The position numbers and the translations under genes were made by a program. Source: Pseudomonadota bacterium (GTDB lineage Bacteria; Pseudomonadota; Alphaproteobacteria; Rhizobiales; Beijerinckiaceae). Taken from it: 55,637 bases of DNA. Under the pieces are notes generated by a model, which did not search any database, was not told the origin of the DNA, and worked only from the letters and a program-made list of their open reading frames with translations. The stretch lies in NCBI GenBank assembly GCA_020161575.1, contig JAIUNR010000011.1:1-55637 (forward strand), given 5' to 3'. Positions 7,207 to 17,700 of this stretch are shown here, piece by piece (position 1 is the stretch's first letter; each line of letters begins with the position of its first letter).

Positions 7207-10089
7207 TCAGCTAAAGATCCAGGATCCACCGGATAGGGACTGCATGGTGGAAAGCTGTAAATTCTCGAATATTATCGTATTCGCTCCATCGCTGAATAAT
7301 ACATTTTGTCCTTGCTGTGTCATGTGGGATAGAACTTGTGCCGAATTCGTGTAGCCAAAGCCTGAGAACTCTAAAAAGTCAGAGGCTGTAAAATCTCTAA
7401 TCACATCTGCACCAGTTTGGCTGGCGTCAAACACAAACCGATCTCGCCCACTACCTCCGGTCAGCGTATCGGCACCCATACCTCCAAAAATCAAATCGTC
7501 GCCGTTCCCACCATTTAAGTTGTCATTCCCGCCTTGTCCGAAAAGGAAGTCATTTCCGTCCAATCCCCAGACTGAGTCATCGCCAGCATTGGCCCAGATG
7601 TCATTATTTGCATTATCGGCGCTCAAATTATCGTTGTATGTCGACCCAATGATGCCTTCGATGCTCACGAGAGTGTCGCCTGCTGCATCACCAAGGTTGC
7701 TGGCCGGACTAAGAATGGAGACGGTGACGCCTGAGGTGGCAGTTTCGTAGGATGCATAGTCATAGCCGTTGCCGCCGTCGAGTTGGTCGGCGCCCGCGCC
7801 TCCATGCAGGCGATCATTGCCATCTTGGCCAAAAAGGTAGTCGTTCCCGCCCAAGCCTGACAATGTGTCATCGCCGGTGTTTGCCCAAACATCATTGTCA
7901 TTATTGTTGAGCGTAATCACGTCATTGAAGGCAGATCCAACGACACCCTCGATATTGACAAACGTATCGCCTGCAGCATCGCCGGTTGAGCCGGCGGTAG
8001 TGGTAAGCGAGACCGTGATCCCCGTCCCTGAGCCCTGATAGGATGCATAATCATAGCCGTTTCCGCCATCGTGATGGTCGGCACCAGCGCCGCCATCAAG
8101 GCGGTCATTACCGTCCTGTCCGAAGAGGTGGTCGTTTCCTCCCAGCCCAGAGATTATGTCATCGCCTTGGTTCGCCCAGATATCGTTCTCGAAATTATTG
8201 CCTGTGATGATGTCGTTGAAAGTGGAGCCGAGAACGCCTTCAATCCCTACGAATGTATCGCCCGCAGCATCACCAGTATTGCTTAACGGTGTAGCCAAGG
8301 AAACAGTTATCCCTGTTCCAGACGTCTCATATGAAGCGTAATCGTGACCGTTTCCGCCATCCAAGTAGTCCGATCCTGCACCGCCATGAAGGCGATCATT
8401 ATCGTCCTGCCCAAAAAGATAATCGTTTCCTCCCCAGCCGAACAGGGTATCGTCGCCGGTATTTGCCCAAATATCGTTGTCGCTATGGTTCCCGGCCAAG
8501 GTATCTCCGTAGGCCGAGCCGATCAGGCCCTCTACATTAATGAAGGTGTCGCCTGAACCGTCGCCTGCGCTACCGGAGGTGGTCAGCATCGAGACCCTTA
8601 CCGCATAGGCTGCTGTTTCGTAGGAGGCGTAATCGTAACCCGAACCGCCATCAAGATAATCAGCGCCACTACCACCGTGAAGCCGGTCGTTTCCATCCTG
8701 ACCGAAAAGATAGTCGTTCCCCCCAAGCCCGTTGAGGGTATCGTTACCGGCATTCGCCCATATGTCATTGCTGCCGGAATCGGCAGACAGGGTATCGTCA
8801 AAGACTGACCCAATCATTCCCTCTATACTGGCATAGGAATCGCCGGTTGCATCGCCTGTATTGGCAGCTGGTGCGCTCAGATGTGCATTCACCCCAGAAT
8901 TAGCGGTTTCATAGGATACGTAGTCGTATCCACTTCCACCATCAAGGTAATCGGAGCCGATACCTCCGTGGAGGCGATCATTCCCGCCTCCGCCGCTCAG
9001 CATATTATTCGCGGCATTCCCCGTAATCGTATCGTTCCCCGAGCCACCAACGGCATTCTCGATCAGCGAGCGGATATCGCCATTATATTGAAGCGCATTG
9101 TAGAGGTTGCCGGCGGCGTAATTTCCGTTGCCAAGATTGGCGATCTGAACGCTGGAGAGCACCGAATAGGCACCCGGGCGAAGATCGACATTCAGATTTG
9201 TCGCGTAATTCGAGAAATCATAGGTATCGATCCCGTTGCCATCCCACAATGTCATGAAGATGCGGTTGCCCCCCGGCGCGCCCTGTCCCACACTGTTGAT
9301 GAACATCTCGCCGGTGGTGGCGCTCCAGGAATAGGTCGTATTACCAGAATTCGTATTGAAATTCGCGCCATACATCGCTTGCAGGGCCGCGATATCGTAC
9401 ATCATGAAAGTCTGGGCGTAGCCAAACTCCTCATTCAGATATCCGCCGCTGGTCGAAGCCCCCATATAGCTCCGATAGGACATGATGGAATAGGCCATAT
9501 GGTCGTATTGGCTGTTGAGCGCGATCCCCGCTACGCCGCCTACATCATGGCTGTGTTTCAGGCCCAGCGCATGGCCGAGTTCATGGATGGTCGTCGCCCA
9601 AGTGTAATTGCCCTTGGTTGCCGTCCGTCCTGCGAAATAGCTCGTGCCGAACCAGATATCGCCGGCGAGATTGCCATTGCCGGGAGAGGGAAAATAGCCG
9701 AGCGCGGTGGGATTATCATAATCCGATTGGGCAACGCGAACATCGGCTATCGCGCTGGTGGGGTTGACCTCCCGCGTCGCGAGGTTGGTGTACTGAGACA
9801 GAAGGGACATCGCATAGCGCGTCGCATTCTGGATCGATGCGTCGACCGGCGCGAAATTCTGGGTCGTCTCCAGATATCCTCCCTCATATTGCGAGGTGAG
9901 GGTGGGGAAGGAGAAAGTGATTTCTGCGCTCGTCCATTTCGAGCCCTGCAGCAGGGCATCGACGGAGCTGACTCCCGTCGCGCCGATATAGCCCGTTGTT
10001 CCCGGCCCATTTCCTCCCCGCCCGCTTTCCAGACCGGCGGATTCGCTCGATTGGAAACTCAGGGGGTTGAAGGAGCAGGCCTTGCACAT
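7207..10089 (-). CDS. Serralysin-type metalloprotease with RTX repeats (peptidase family M10B)
   Basis: Secreted zinc protease of 960 residues. The zinc site HELGHALGLKH occupies residues 169-179 (His169, Glu170, His173, His179), and the Met-turn SIMSY is at 201-205, both diagnostic of serralysins. Glycine-rich calcium-binding nonapeptides (GGSGNDTIT, GGGGNDRLHGG) begin near 348. Residues 381-865 are five tandem units of 97 residues, each with a DYLDGG.GYDYASYET block, a GDTFV.IEG.IGS block and a NDYLFGQDGNDRLHGG RTX block. The C-terminus (ENLQLSTMQSLSGGSWIFS) fits the uncleaved export signal of type I secretion substrates. There is no N-terminal signal peptide. The likely exporter is the PrtD/PrtE pair at 28891-32066. 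Usual serralysins are about 480 residues, so this one is doubled in length by the repeats. Confidence 0.93.
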   Translation of the reverse strand: MCKACSFNPLSFQSSESAGLESGRGGNGPGTTGYIGATGVSSVDALLQGSKWTSAEITFSFPTLTSQYEGGYLETTQNFAPVDASIQNATRYAMSLLSQYTNLATREVNPTSAIADVRVAQSDYDNPTALGYFPSPGNGNLAGDIWFGTSYFAGRTATKGNYTWATTIHELGHALGLKHSHDVGGVAGIALNSQYDHMAYSIMSYRSYMGASTSGGYLNEEFGYAQTFMMYDIAALQAMYGANFNTNSGNTTYSWSATTGEMFINSVGQGAPGGNRIFMTLWDGNGIDTYDFSNYATNLNVDLRPGAYSVLSSVQIANLGNGNYAAGNLYNALQYNGDIRSLIENAVGGSGNDTITGNAANNMLSGGGGNDRLHGGIGSDYLDGGSGYDYVSYETANSGVNAHLSAPAANTGDATGDSYASIEGMIGSVFDDTLSADSGSNDIWANAGNDTLNGLGGNDYLFGQDGNDRLHGGSGADYLDGGSGYDYASYETAAYAVRVSMLTTSGSAGDGSGDTFINVEGLIGSAYGDTLAGNHSDNDIWANTGDDTLFGWGGNDYLFGQDDNDRLHGGAGSDYLDGGNGHDYASYETSGTGITVSLATPLSNTGDAAGDTFVGIEGVLGSTFNDIITGNNFENDIWANQGDDIISGLGGNDHLFGQDGNDRLDGGAGADHHDGGNGYDYASYQGSGTGITVSLTTTAGSTGDAAGDTFVNIEGVVGSAFNDVITLNNNDNDVWANTGDDTLSGLGGNDYLFGQDGNDRLHGGAGADQLDGGNGYDYASYETATSGVTVSILSPASNLGDAAGDTLVSIEGIIGSTYNDNLSADNANNDIWANAGDDSVWGLDGNDFLFGQGGNDNLNGGNGDDLIFGGMGADTLTGGSGRDRFVFDASQTGADVIRDFTASDFLEFSGFGYTNSAQVLSHMTQQGQNVLFSDGANTIIFENLQLSTMQSLSGGSWIFS
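7495..8952 (-). repeat. Five tandem repeats of about 291 bases inside the metalloprotease gene
   Basis: The coding sequence repeats with a 97-codon period, read by hand from the protein: units start at residues 381, 478, 575, 672 and 769 or within one residue of these. Recurrent markers are NDIWAN.GDDTL and LFGQDGNDRL. The units differ at many positions, so they are old duplications under protein-level selection and not fresh copies. Confidence 0.85.
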
Positions 10090-10137
10090 GATCTGAAACC
10101 TTTCTGGAACAACGATAAAAGCACTAACGTAACAGGA

Positions 10138-10377
10138 TTAACGCTGCGGAAACTGTTCTCGGAGCTGCCCCAGTGCGCGCTCTGCTTCTGCGCGATATGA
10201 CGATAGAGGATGCCGTGCGATGAAGAGTTCCAGTGCTTCTGCCGTGCCCTTCGAGAGAGCGGCGGTCAATTCCTCATGTTCGGCGATGGCAGGATCGCGG
10301 GCAAATTGCGCGCCGGCGTGGCCGGAGGACTGAACCTCGATGATCGCGGGGGGAGGTACAGGCACACCGTCTGGCAT
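10138..10377 (-). CDS. Small protein of unknown function downstream of the oxoamine synthase
   Basis: A 79-residue soluble protein in the same orientation as the PKS operon, starting 40 bases after the alpha-oxoamine synthase stop codon. The ATG at 10377 is chosen because AAGGA lies 7 bases upstream; the frame is open further upstream but only as a shadow of the synthase gene. The sequence has a proline-rich start (PDGVPVPPPA) and a helical C-terminus (TAEALELFIARHPLSSYRAE and AERALGQL) resembling half of a TPR-like pair. No catalytic motif is visible. It may be an accessory or scaffold protein for the PKS pathway, or have nothing to do with it. Confidence 0.6.
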   Translation of the reverse strand: MPDGVPVPPPAIIEVQSSGHAGAQFARDPAIAEHEELTAALSKGTAEALELFIARHPLSSYRAEAERALGQLREQFPQR

Positions 10378-10417
10378 CGAACCATCCTTGATTCGTATGA
10401 AAACCGAGAGGTATTTA

Positions 10418-11761
10418 TCAGGAGTTGGACTTCTTGAGAATGCTCTGGACCGATACATCCGAGAGTTCGGCAAGGATGGTTGCCGCTGCGTCAACGACAT
10501 CGTCGATCTGCTCGGGCGTATGCGTCGCGCTGAGGAAGAAGCGCAGCCGGGCGGATTTCTCAGGTACGCCGGGCGGCAGGATCGGAAACGCATTGAACCC
10601 GGCCGCCAGGAGACGCTCGGCAAGGACCAGGGTGCGCACGGTCTCCCCGACAATGACCGGGATGATCCCGTAGCCCCAGGCTTCGCCGGTATCGAGGCCC
10701 TTGGCCTTGGCGCGCTTGAGGAAACGCTGGGAATTGGCGGCGAGACGCGCGACGCGGTCCGGCTCGGCATTCATCAGTTCCAGCGCCTTGGCCGAGGCCG
10801 CGGCGACGCTGGCCGGCATCCCGACGCTGTAGACGAAGCCCGGCGCGTGGTGCTTGAGCAGATCCACCGCCACGGCATTGCCCGCGACATAACCACCGCA
10901 ACCGACGAGGCTTTTCGACAAGGTGCCGAACCAGAGATCGACCCCGGCCGGATCGACATTCTGGTGTTCGAAGAGCCCCTTGCCTGTCTTGCCGAGAACG
11001 CCGAGGCCATGGGCATCGTCGATCATCAGCCAGCAGCCATGCTTCTTCTTGAGTTCGACGAGGCGGGCGAGGTCCGGCCCGTCGCCATCCATCGAGAAGA
11101 GCCCTTCGGTAACGATCATGGCGCGGCCGAAACGGCCACGCTCGGCCGTGAGGAGCGCCTCGAGCGCGTCGAGATCGTTATGAGGGAAATTGCGCCGCGC
11201 CGCGCCCGAGAGCTGGGCGCCGACCATGATGCAATTATGGATCAACGCATCATGGACGATGAGGTCCTTCGGGCCGAGAAAGGTCGCGATGGTCGAGACG
11301 CCGGCGGCATGGCCGGAATTGAAGGCGATGCAATCCTCGGTGGCGTAATTGCGGGCCAGCAACGCCTCGAGGTCGCGATGCGGCTGACGTTCCCCGGCGC
11401 TGATCCGGCTGGCAGAGACCGAGCTGCCATAGGTCGCCAGCGCCGCTTCCCCCGCGGCGCGGATTTCCGGGTGCCCGTTCAGGCCGAGATAATCGTAGGA
11501 GGCGAAATTGACCACCTCGCGATTGCCGATCATCGCAGTATCGCCGGAGCGCCCGCCATGAAGGCGATAATAGGGAACATCCAGCGCGCCGAACTTGGCG
11601 AATTCGCGCTGGAACTTGATCTGCTGGTATTGCGGCAGCGTTTCGAACCCGACATCGTAAGCCGGCACGGGCGGCGCGGCGGCGGCCTGGCGCGCGGGCG
11701 CCGCCGGCACCTTGCGCATCATGCCCAGAAGCCCGTCGAGATCGCTGCCCTTGCCGCTCAT
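10418..11761 (-). CDS. Alpha-oxoamine synthase (PLP-dependent) paired with a polyketide synthase
   Basis: PLP enzyme of the family of 8-amino-7-oxononanoate synthase, serine palmitoyltransferase and glycine C-acetyltransferase, which joins an amino acid to an acyl thioester with loss of CO2. It has 447 residues from the ATG at 11761. Motifs: NFASYDYLGLNGHP (85-98), FNSGHAAGVS (147-156), VTEGLFSMDGD (217-227), IDDAHGLGVLG (247-257) and the Schiff-base lysine in FGTLSKSLVG (Lys283). A 60-residue N-terminal extension (FETLPQYQQIKFQREFAKFG) is longer than in biotin or heme enzymes. The ATG overlaps the PKS TGA (ATGA), implying translational coupling. Because the PKS has no thioesterase, this enzyme probably releases the chain from the ACP as an alpha-aminoketone. 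The amino acid used cannot be read from the sequence. Confidence 0.88.
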   Translation of the reverse strand: MSGKGSDLDGLLGMMRKVPAAPARQAAAAPPVPAYDVGFETLPQYQQIKFQREFAKFGALDVPYYRLHGGRSGDTAMIGNREVVNFASYDYLGLNGHPEIRAAGEAALATYGSSVSASRISAGERQPHRDLEALLARNYATEDCIAFNSGHAAGVSTIATFLGPKDLIVHDALIHNCIMVGAQLSGAARRNFPHNDLDALEALLTAERGRFGRAMIVTEGLFSMDGDGPDLARLVELKKKHGCWLMIDDAHGLGVLGKTGKGLFEHQNVDPAGVDLWFGTLSKSLVGCGGYVAGNAVAVDLLKHHAPGFVYSVGMPASVAAASAKALELMNAEPDRVARLAANSQRFLKRAKAKGLDTGEAWGYGIIPVIVGETVRTLVLAERLLAAGFNAFPILPPGVPEKSARLRFFLSATHTPEQIDDVVDAAATILAELSDVSVQSILKKSNS

Positions 11762-14700
11762 GTCTTGCGCCCCGCCTTTCCGATGGTCAGCCCCACCCCG
11801 CTGGCTCGCGCTTCTTCCACAACACCCTCTTCGCTGCCATGCATGACAGCCATAGATTTGGCCAGGTCGATATAGTCGTCGCCTTCGGCATCCTGCCCGC
11901 TGATCTTGGTATAGATGCCGGCGGCCAGATCGCCCAGCCGACGATCCGCCGAGCCGACCATCGGCATATCGGTGCCGCAAAGGCGTTCGATCGCAAGCTG
12001 GAGCTCAAGTGCCATCAGCGAATCGAGCCCCAGCTCGCCGAGCGGGCGGCTGATATCGATCTGCTCCTCGGGCATGCGCAGGATGTAGGAAATCTCGCGG
12101 CGCAGCGCGCGCGTGATGATTTCCGTCGCCTCCACCATGGTTTTCCCCTCGATGGCGGAAACGAGGTCTCCGCCATCCTCGCCCTTATCTTCGGCTCGGG
12201 CGAGGCCCAGGCCCGCGAAAGTGGGGCTGTTGATGAGGCGCAGTTTTTCAGCCGCGCCGCTGGGCGCAATATTGGTGTAGAACTGAGTGGCCTCCACCTT
12301 ATGGCCGAGAACCAGCATCCGGCCGAGATGGGCGAGGGATTCCGAGGAGGAAATGCCCACCACGCCCGTTGTGCGCCGCAGGCGCCGGCCGAGCTGTTTG
12401 TCGCGCGCGATGATGCCGACATCGGAAATCGCGCCCCAGCCGATCGCGAGGGCGTTGCGCCCCTGCTTGCGAAGCTGGCGGGCAAAGCCCTCTAGCCAGG
12501 CATTGGCCGCGACATAGGCGCCTTGGCCCGGGCTTCCGATGACGGTGGTCGCCGAGGAGTAGAACACCATGAAATCGAGGGTGTGCTGCTCCGTCGCAGC
12601 GGCGAGATTGAGTGCGCCGCGAAGCTTGGTTGAAAGCACCGCGCGCAGGCGATCGGGCACGAGGCCCGAGATGATCCCGTCCTCAAGCAGGACGGCTGCG
12701 TGGACGATGCCGCGAATCGGGCCGCGCGTCTCGGCGAGGCGCTTGATCAGAGCCCGCGTGGCTTTCGCATCGTTGACATCCAAAGCCTCGACCAGAACCT
12801 CGGCGCCATACGCGCGCATTGCCGCGATGGCGGCTTCGCCCCCGTCTTCGACCCGCCCCCGCCGCGAGGCGAGAACCAGGGTGGTCGCGCCGCGCCGCGC
12901 CAACCAGAGCGCTGTCTGGAGCCCGAGGCCGCTCGTGCCGCCCACGACGAGATAGACGCCCGCGCGCAGTTCCGGCTTCAGGGCGGCGATATCCGGCATC
13001 GCCGCCTTGGGCGGGTGGATGACGATCTTGCCGACATGCTCGGAGGCCTGCATGGCATGGAAAGCCGCACCGATCTGGTGCGCGGCGTAAACGCGGTGGG
13101 GCAGGGCGGTGAAGTGTCCGGCCATCAGCCGCTGCGAAACCTCCCGCATGATCTGCTCGACCGCCGGCTTGTCATGCGCCAGCAATTCGTCGAGATCGAC
13201 GCCGAAATACGAGATATTCCGCACGAAGGGCCGCAGGCCGAGATGGGTATTGTCGAGATAATCGCGCTTGCCCAGCTCGATGAAGCGCCCGAACGGTTTG
13301 ACGAGTTTGAAGCTCGCCGCCATCCCAGCCCCCGCGAGCGAATTCAACACCACATCGACCCCGCCATGCGCCTCGCGGATGGCCTCGGCGAAACGCTCGT
13401 TGCGTGAATCGTAACAATGATCCGCGCCCGCCGCGCGCGCGATCGCCCGCCTTTCCTCCGAACTCGCGGTGGCGAGAACGGTTGCGCCCATGCTCTTGGC
13501 GATCTGGATCGCCGCAAGCCCGACGCCGCCGGCGCCGCCATGGATCAGAACTGTCTCGCCGGGGCGGATCTGCCCGCGATGCACCAGCGCGAACCAGGCG
13601 GTCGCGAAGGCGACCGGCACCGTCGCCGCCGCTTCGAGTGACAATCCTTCCGGCACTTTGAAGAAATGCCAGTCCGGCGCGACGAGGTGGGAGGCGAAGG
13701 TATTGGCGGCAAAGCCCATCACCCTGTCGCCGATCGCGAAGGCATGTTGTCCCGGCCCGAGCCGTGTGACAACACCCGCGCATTCGAAGCCGAGCGCGGC
13801 GGCGGTGAGGCCCGCCCCGAGCAGGTCGTCGTCGAGAATGCCGAGCCCGACGAGAATATCGCGGAAATTGAGGCCGGTGGCGATGACCTCGATCTCGACC
13901 TCGCCTTCGCCGGGGGCGAGGCGATCGGTTTTCATCCATTGAAAACTGTCGAGACGACCGGGCTGTTCGAAGCGCAGCAGGGCGCGCTCCTCGCCGGCCA
14001 GTTCTTCCATGAAATGCAAGCCCCGGCGCATGCGCAGCGCAGCGAGGCCCGCCTCGTCCGCGACCAGTTCCAGCTCGCCGCCGGAGAGGGTCAAAGCTTC
14101 GCCGATCCGGGCGGTGCAGGTCGCGATATCCAGCGTCGTGGCGCAATCGAGCAGACGGAAATCGACGATCGGGAATTCGTTGATCGCGACGCGCAGGAAC
14201 CCCCAGAGGCCGCTCGTCGTCGGTTCAGGCGCAGGCGAGGCCTCGGTGGCGCCGCGCGTCAGAATCGTCACCCGCGGGGCGGTTTCGCTGCTTTCCAAGG
14301 CTTCGGCGATGGCTTTCACCGCCTCGATGCTGCGCGCCAACGTCTCCACCGCATCGTCCTGCGCCTTGTCGGCGAGATAGAGCAGATGAGCCGGCATCTG
14401 CCCGGCCTTGACGATCCGCTCGAGCTGGCTGGCGAGATCGGCTTCAGCATCGATGGTGATATCCGCGCGCGGCGCAAGATTCTCGAAGAGCGGGGAGCTG
14501 CGATGACCGATCACCGCGAAGCTCTGCGTCTGCATGTCCGCTTTCGTCACATGGGCCGGCGCGCGACCGGCCGCGACCAGGCCGAGGCCGTCGGGGAGGG
14601 GGCGCGCCACAATCTCCCTTGCGCCGAAACCTTCGAGCAGACGCTGCGCTGCGCCGGTCGCGGGGCGATGGTCAAGCGCGGCTTCGGGGCGCCCGGAATT

Positions 14701-17700
14701 TGCGAGCCAGCCGTTCCAGAAGCCGCAGACGAAATCGAGCGTCGCATCCGCGCCGGGCTGGGCGACCAACAACAGCCCTTCGGGCCGCAGAAGAGACGCG
14801 ATATCCGGCAATCCCTCGGCGCTCAGCGATGCGCTCGCCACCGCGACGAGGATGTCATAGGGCACGTCCGGCCGACGGCCAGCCTCGCTGGCGAGGTCAA
14901 GGAACTCAATGGCGGAATCCACGCGCTCCATCGCGCGGGTCTGGTCGATGGCCTTGCGGTTGGGCGCGGCGAGGGTCAACTCGATCAGGCCGCGATCCGC
15001 GAGGGGCTGGAGCGTGGTGAGCAGGCCATGCGCGCCGAGTTCGGCGGCAAGCACACGCAGGCGCTTGCTGCCTCCGCGCGCGGCATCGGCAATCGTCTCC
15101 CGCAGGATCTGAAGCGCCGGTGTGGCAAAACTGCCTTCGATCTCGAACTGCTCGCGCAGCCAAACCGGCGGCGGAACGAGCCGACCCTTTGCCACGCAAT
15201 CCTCGATATGGGCGAGGGCATGCCCGGCAAGGCGCAATTCCAGTGTCGCCTCGGGAAATTTTGTGAACAGCGTCTGAAGCAGGCCTTCCGGCGTGGGGAG
15301 CGCATGCGTCGCTGCGAGGCGTCCCTCTTCCACGAGACCGAATGCCTCGACAACTCCGAGGGCGGCCTCGACGATTGGGCGTGCGGTTTCAGCGAGACCA
15401 GCGGATTCAACGGCGGCGGTATCGACACTGAGAGTCGGGAAATGAGTCAGCAGAAGCCTGTGCGCCAATGAGATCGCGAAGGCGCGCATCACCAGCCAGG
15501 CCGGTTCCGGCCCTGCCTCTTCGGCTGGCCCGGATGCCGCGAGTTTGGCTAGCGCCGCATCCAGCCGGGCCTGCGCATCGCGCTGGATCGGCAGTGCAAG
15601 CCGCTCGGTGCGGAAAGTGCGATCAGCAACAGTCGCCTTCGAGAAATAGAGCGCGCGCAGCACAGCAGCCTCAACCGAGGCGACAACCTTGTCCTCGGCA
15701 TCCAGCAGGATGATGGCGATGGTCTTGAAGCGATCGGTCTCTTGCAGCAGCAGAGTCATGGCGCGGCGGATCGGCACGCCATGCCGCCAGACGCGGATCT
15801 TGCGGAAGCGGACGGGAAGATGCGCCTTTTTCTCGCCTTCCTTCTGAGGGCGCGAGATGAAAAGCCCGTGGAAGGAAGCATCGAGGGAGGCGGGGTGCAG
15901 GACGTGCAGATCCTCGAAAGCGCCCAACCCGTCGGTTGGGAGGCCCTCGCCGGGGGGGCGCAGGGTTGAGAACGCCGTGACACGATCGCGTTCGCTCGCG
16001 CTCACAAGGCGGAAATGCGGGCCATATTCCAGACCGGCGCGGGTCGCCTCGTCATAGATTTCCTGTTCGGTGTCCCGCACCTTCTCTGCCTCAATCGGAG
16101 GGGCGAACGGCAGGGTCTCTGATTGATTGGTTACGCTAATCGTGCCGCGCGCGTGAAGGGTCCATTCCTGAGCGGAGAAGCGCTTGCGGCTCCAGATCTC
16201 TACCGTGGCTGTCTGCGCGGCGAAGCGGGTCGATACCTCACGGGTTTCGCCTTCGGCGATGGCAAGCGCCTTGAGAACATCGAATTCATCAAGTTCAAGC
16301 GGCACTTGACCGAAGAGATCACGTCCGGCGGCAAGCGCCATCTCGATCAAGCCGGCGGCGGGGACGATCACACCGCCATCGACGCGATGATCGTCGAGAT
16401 ACGGAACAATCACGGGATCGATCAGGGCACGCCATTCGGGGGAGCCATCGGCAAGGCGAGCACCCAGCAGGGGATGACGCGCCTCGGACAGCACCGCCTT
16501 GCCAAAGGCGTTGAAGGCTTCCGCCGTGCCGGGCAGATTATAATCCGCACGGGCGAAGGGGTAATGAGGCAGCGAGAGGCGGAGGGTGGGACGGGGGCCG
16601 AACACGGCCTCGGGCGCGAAGGCGGCGCCCTGCACCATCAGCCGGCCGATCACGAGATCGACAGCGGCGGGCGTATCCTTCTGCGAGAGCGTTGAAATCG
16701 CCTCGCCCTCGATCCCGAGCGCGCGCAGGTTCTCGCTCACCGCGCCTGTAAGGATTCCACGCGGCGCGATCTCCACGATAATCCGGCGTCCGCCGCCGGC
16801 GGCAGTCGCGACCGCATCCGCGAAATGCACCTCGCCGCGAATGTTGCGCCACCAATAGGTCGCGTCCAGCTTCTCGCCGGAGAGTTCGCCGCCCGTTACG
16901 GTCGAAATGAAGCGGGCCGTGCCCTTTCTCGGGCGGATCCCCGCGAGGTCGGCGATCATCCCGCGCTCGATCGGGTCCAGGGCGGAGGAATGGAAGGGAT
17001 AATCGATATCGAGCGGTACCGTCGCGATCCGCGCGAGACGGCAATGCTTGGCGAAGCTTTTGAGCAGCTCTGCCGGGCCGGAAAGTGAGGTTGAAGTCGG
17101 ACTGTTGGAGGCCGCGATCTCGATGCCTGGCGTGCTAAAGCCCTGAAGCAGGGTTTCCACCCGCTCCCTGTCGGTCGCGACGACCATCATCCGCCCGAGG
17201 CCGCGCACTTTTTCCTGATGCGCGGAGCGTAGGAAGATCAGCCGCGTGGCATCGGCGCGCGAGAGAATTCCCGCCACTTCCGCCGCGGCCACTTCGCCCA
17301 CCGAGTGACCAAGCACGCTTTCCGGCGAGAACCCGTAACGACGCATTACGCCGGCAAGGGCGGATTGAACGGCATAGATCAGCGGCTGTGCAACCGAGGT
17401 CCGCTCCAGTTCGAGCGGATCAATACCGTCGGTGAGTCTTTCGGCTATCGACCAGCCCGCGAGGGGCTTGAAGATCGCGTCGATCTCCGCGATCTCAGCG
17501 CGAAATTCCGGGCTGCCGGCATAGGCCTGCTTGCCCATTTCGGGAAACTGCGCCCCGTTGCCCGAAAAGACGAAAACCAGCGGGGCAGGGTTGCCCGCTT
17601 CACCCGCGACGCCAAGGCCGCCGATTTCCTCACCCTTCGCGTAGGCGCGGAGCGCAGCGGTCGTTTCCGCCGGCGCACGGGCAGGAATTGCGAGGCGGAG

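Noticed and set aside
7495-8952. Regular repeats considered as a CRISPR array
   Set aside because: The 291-base period, open reading frame and RTX motifs show coding repeats, not repeat-spacer units.
8881-10200. Long plus-strand open frame (439 codons) opposite the metalloprotease gene
   Set aside because: It is the antisense shadow of the protease coding sequence; the zinc site and RTX repeats show clearly that the minus strand is coding.
13666-15471. Plus-strand frame of 601 codons opposite the PKS
   Set aside because: High-GC mirror of the ER/MT-like region; Arg/Gly-rich translation without any domain.
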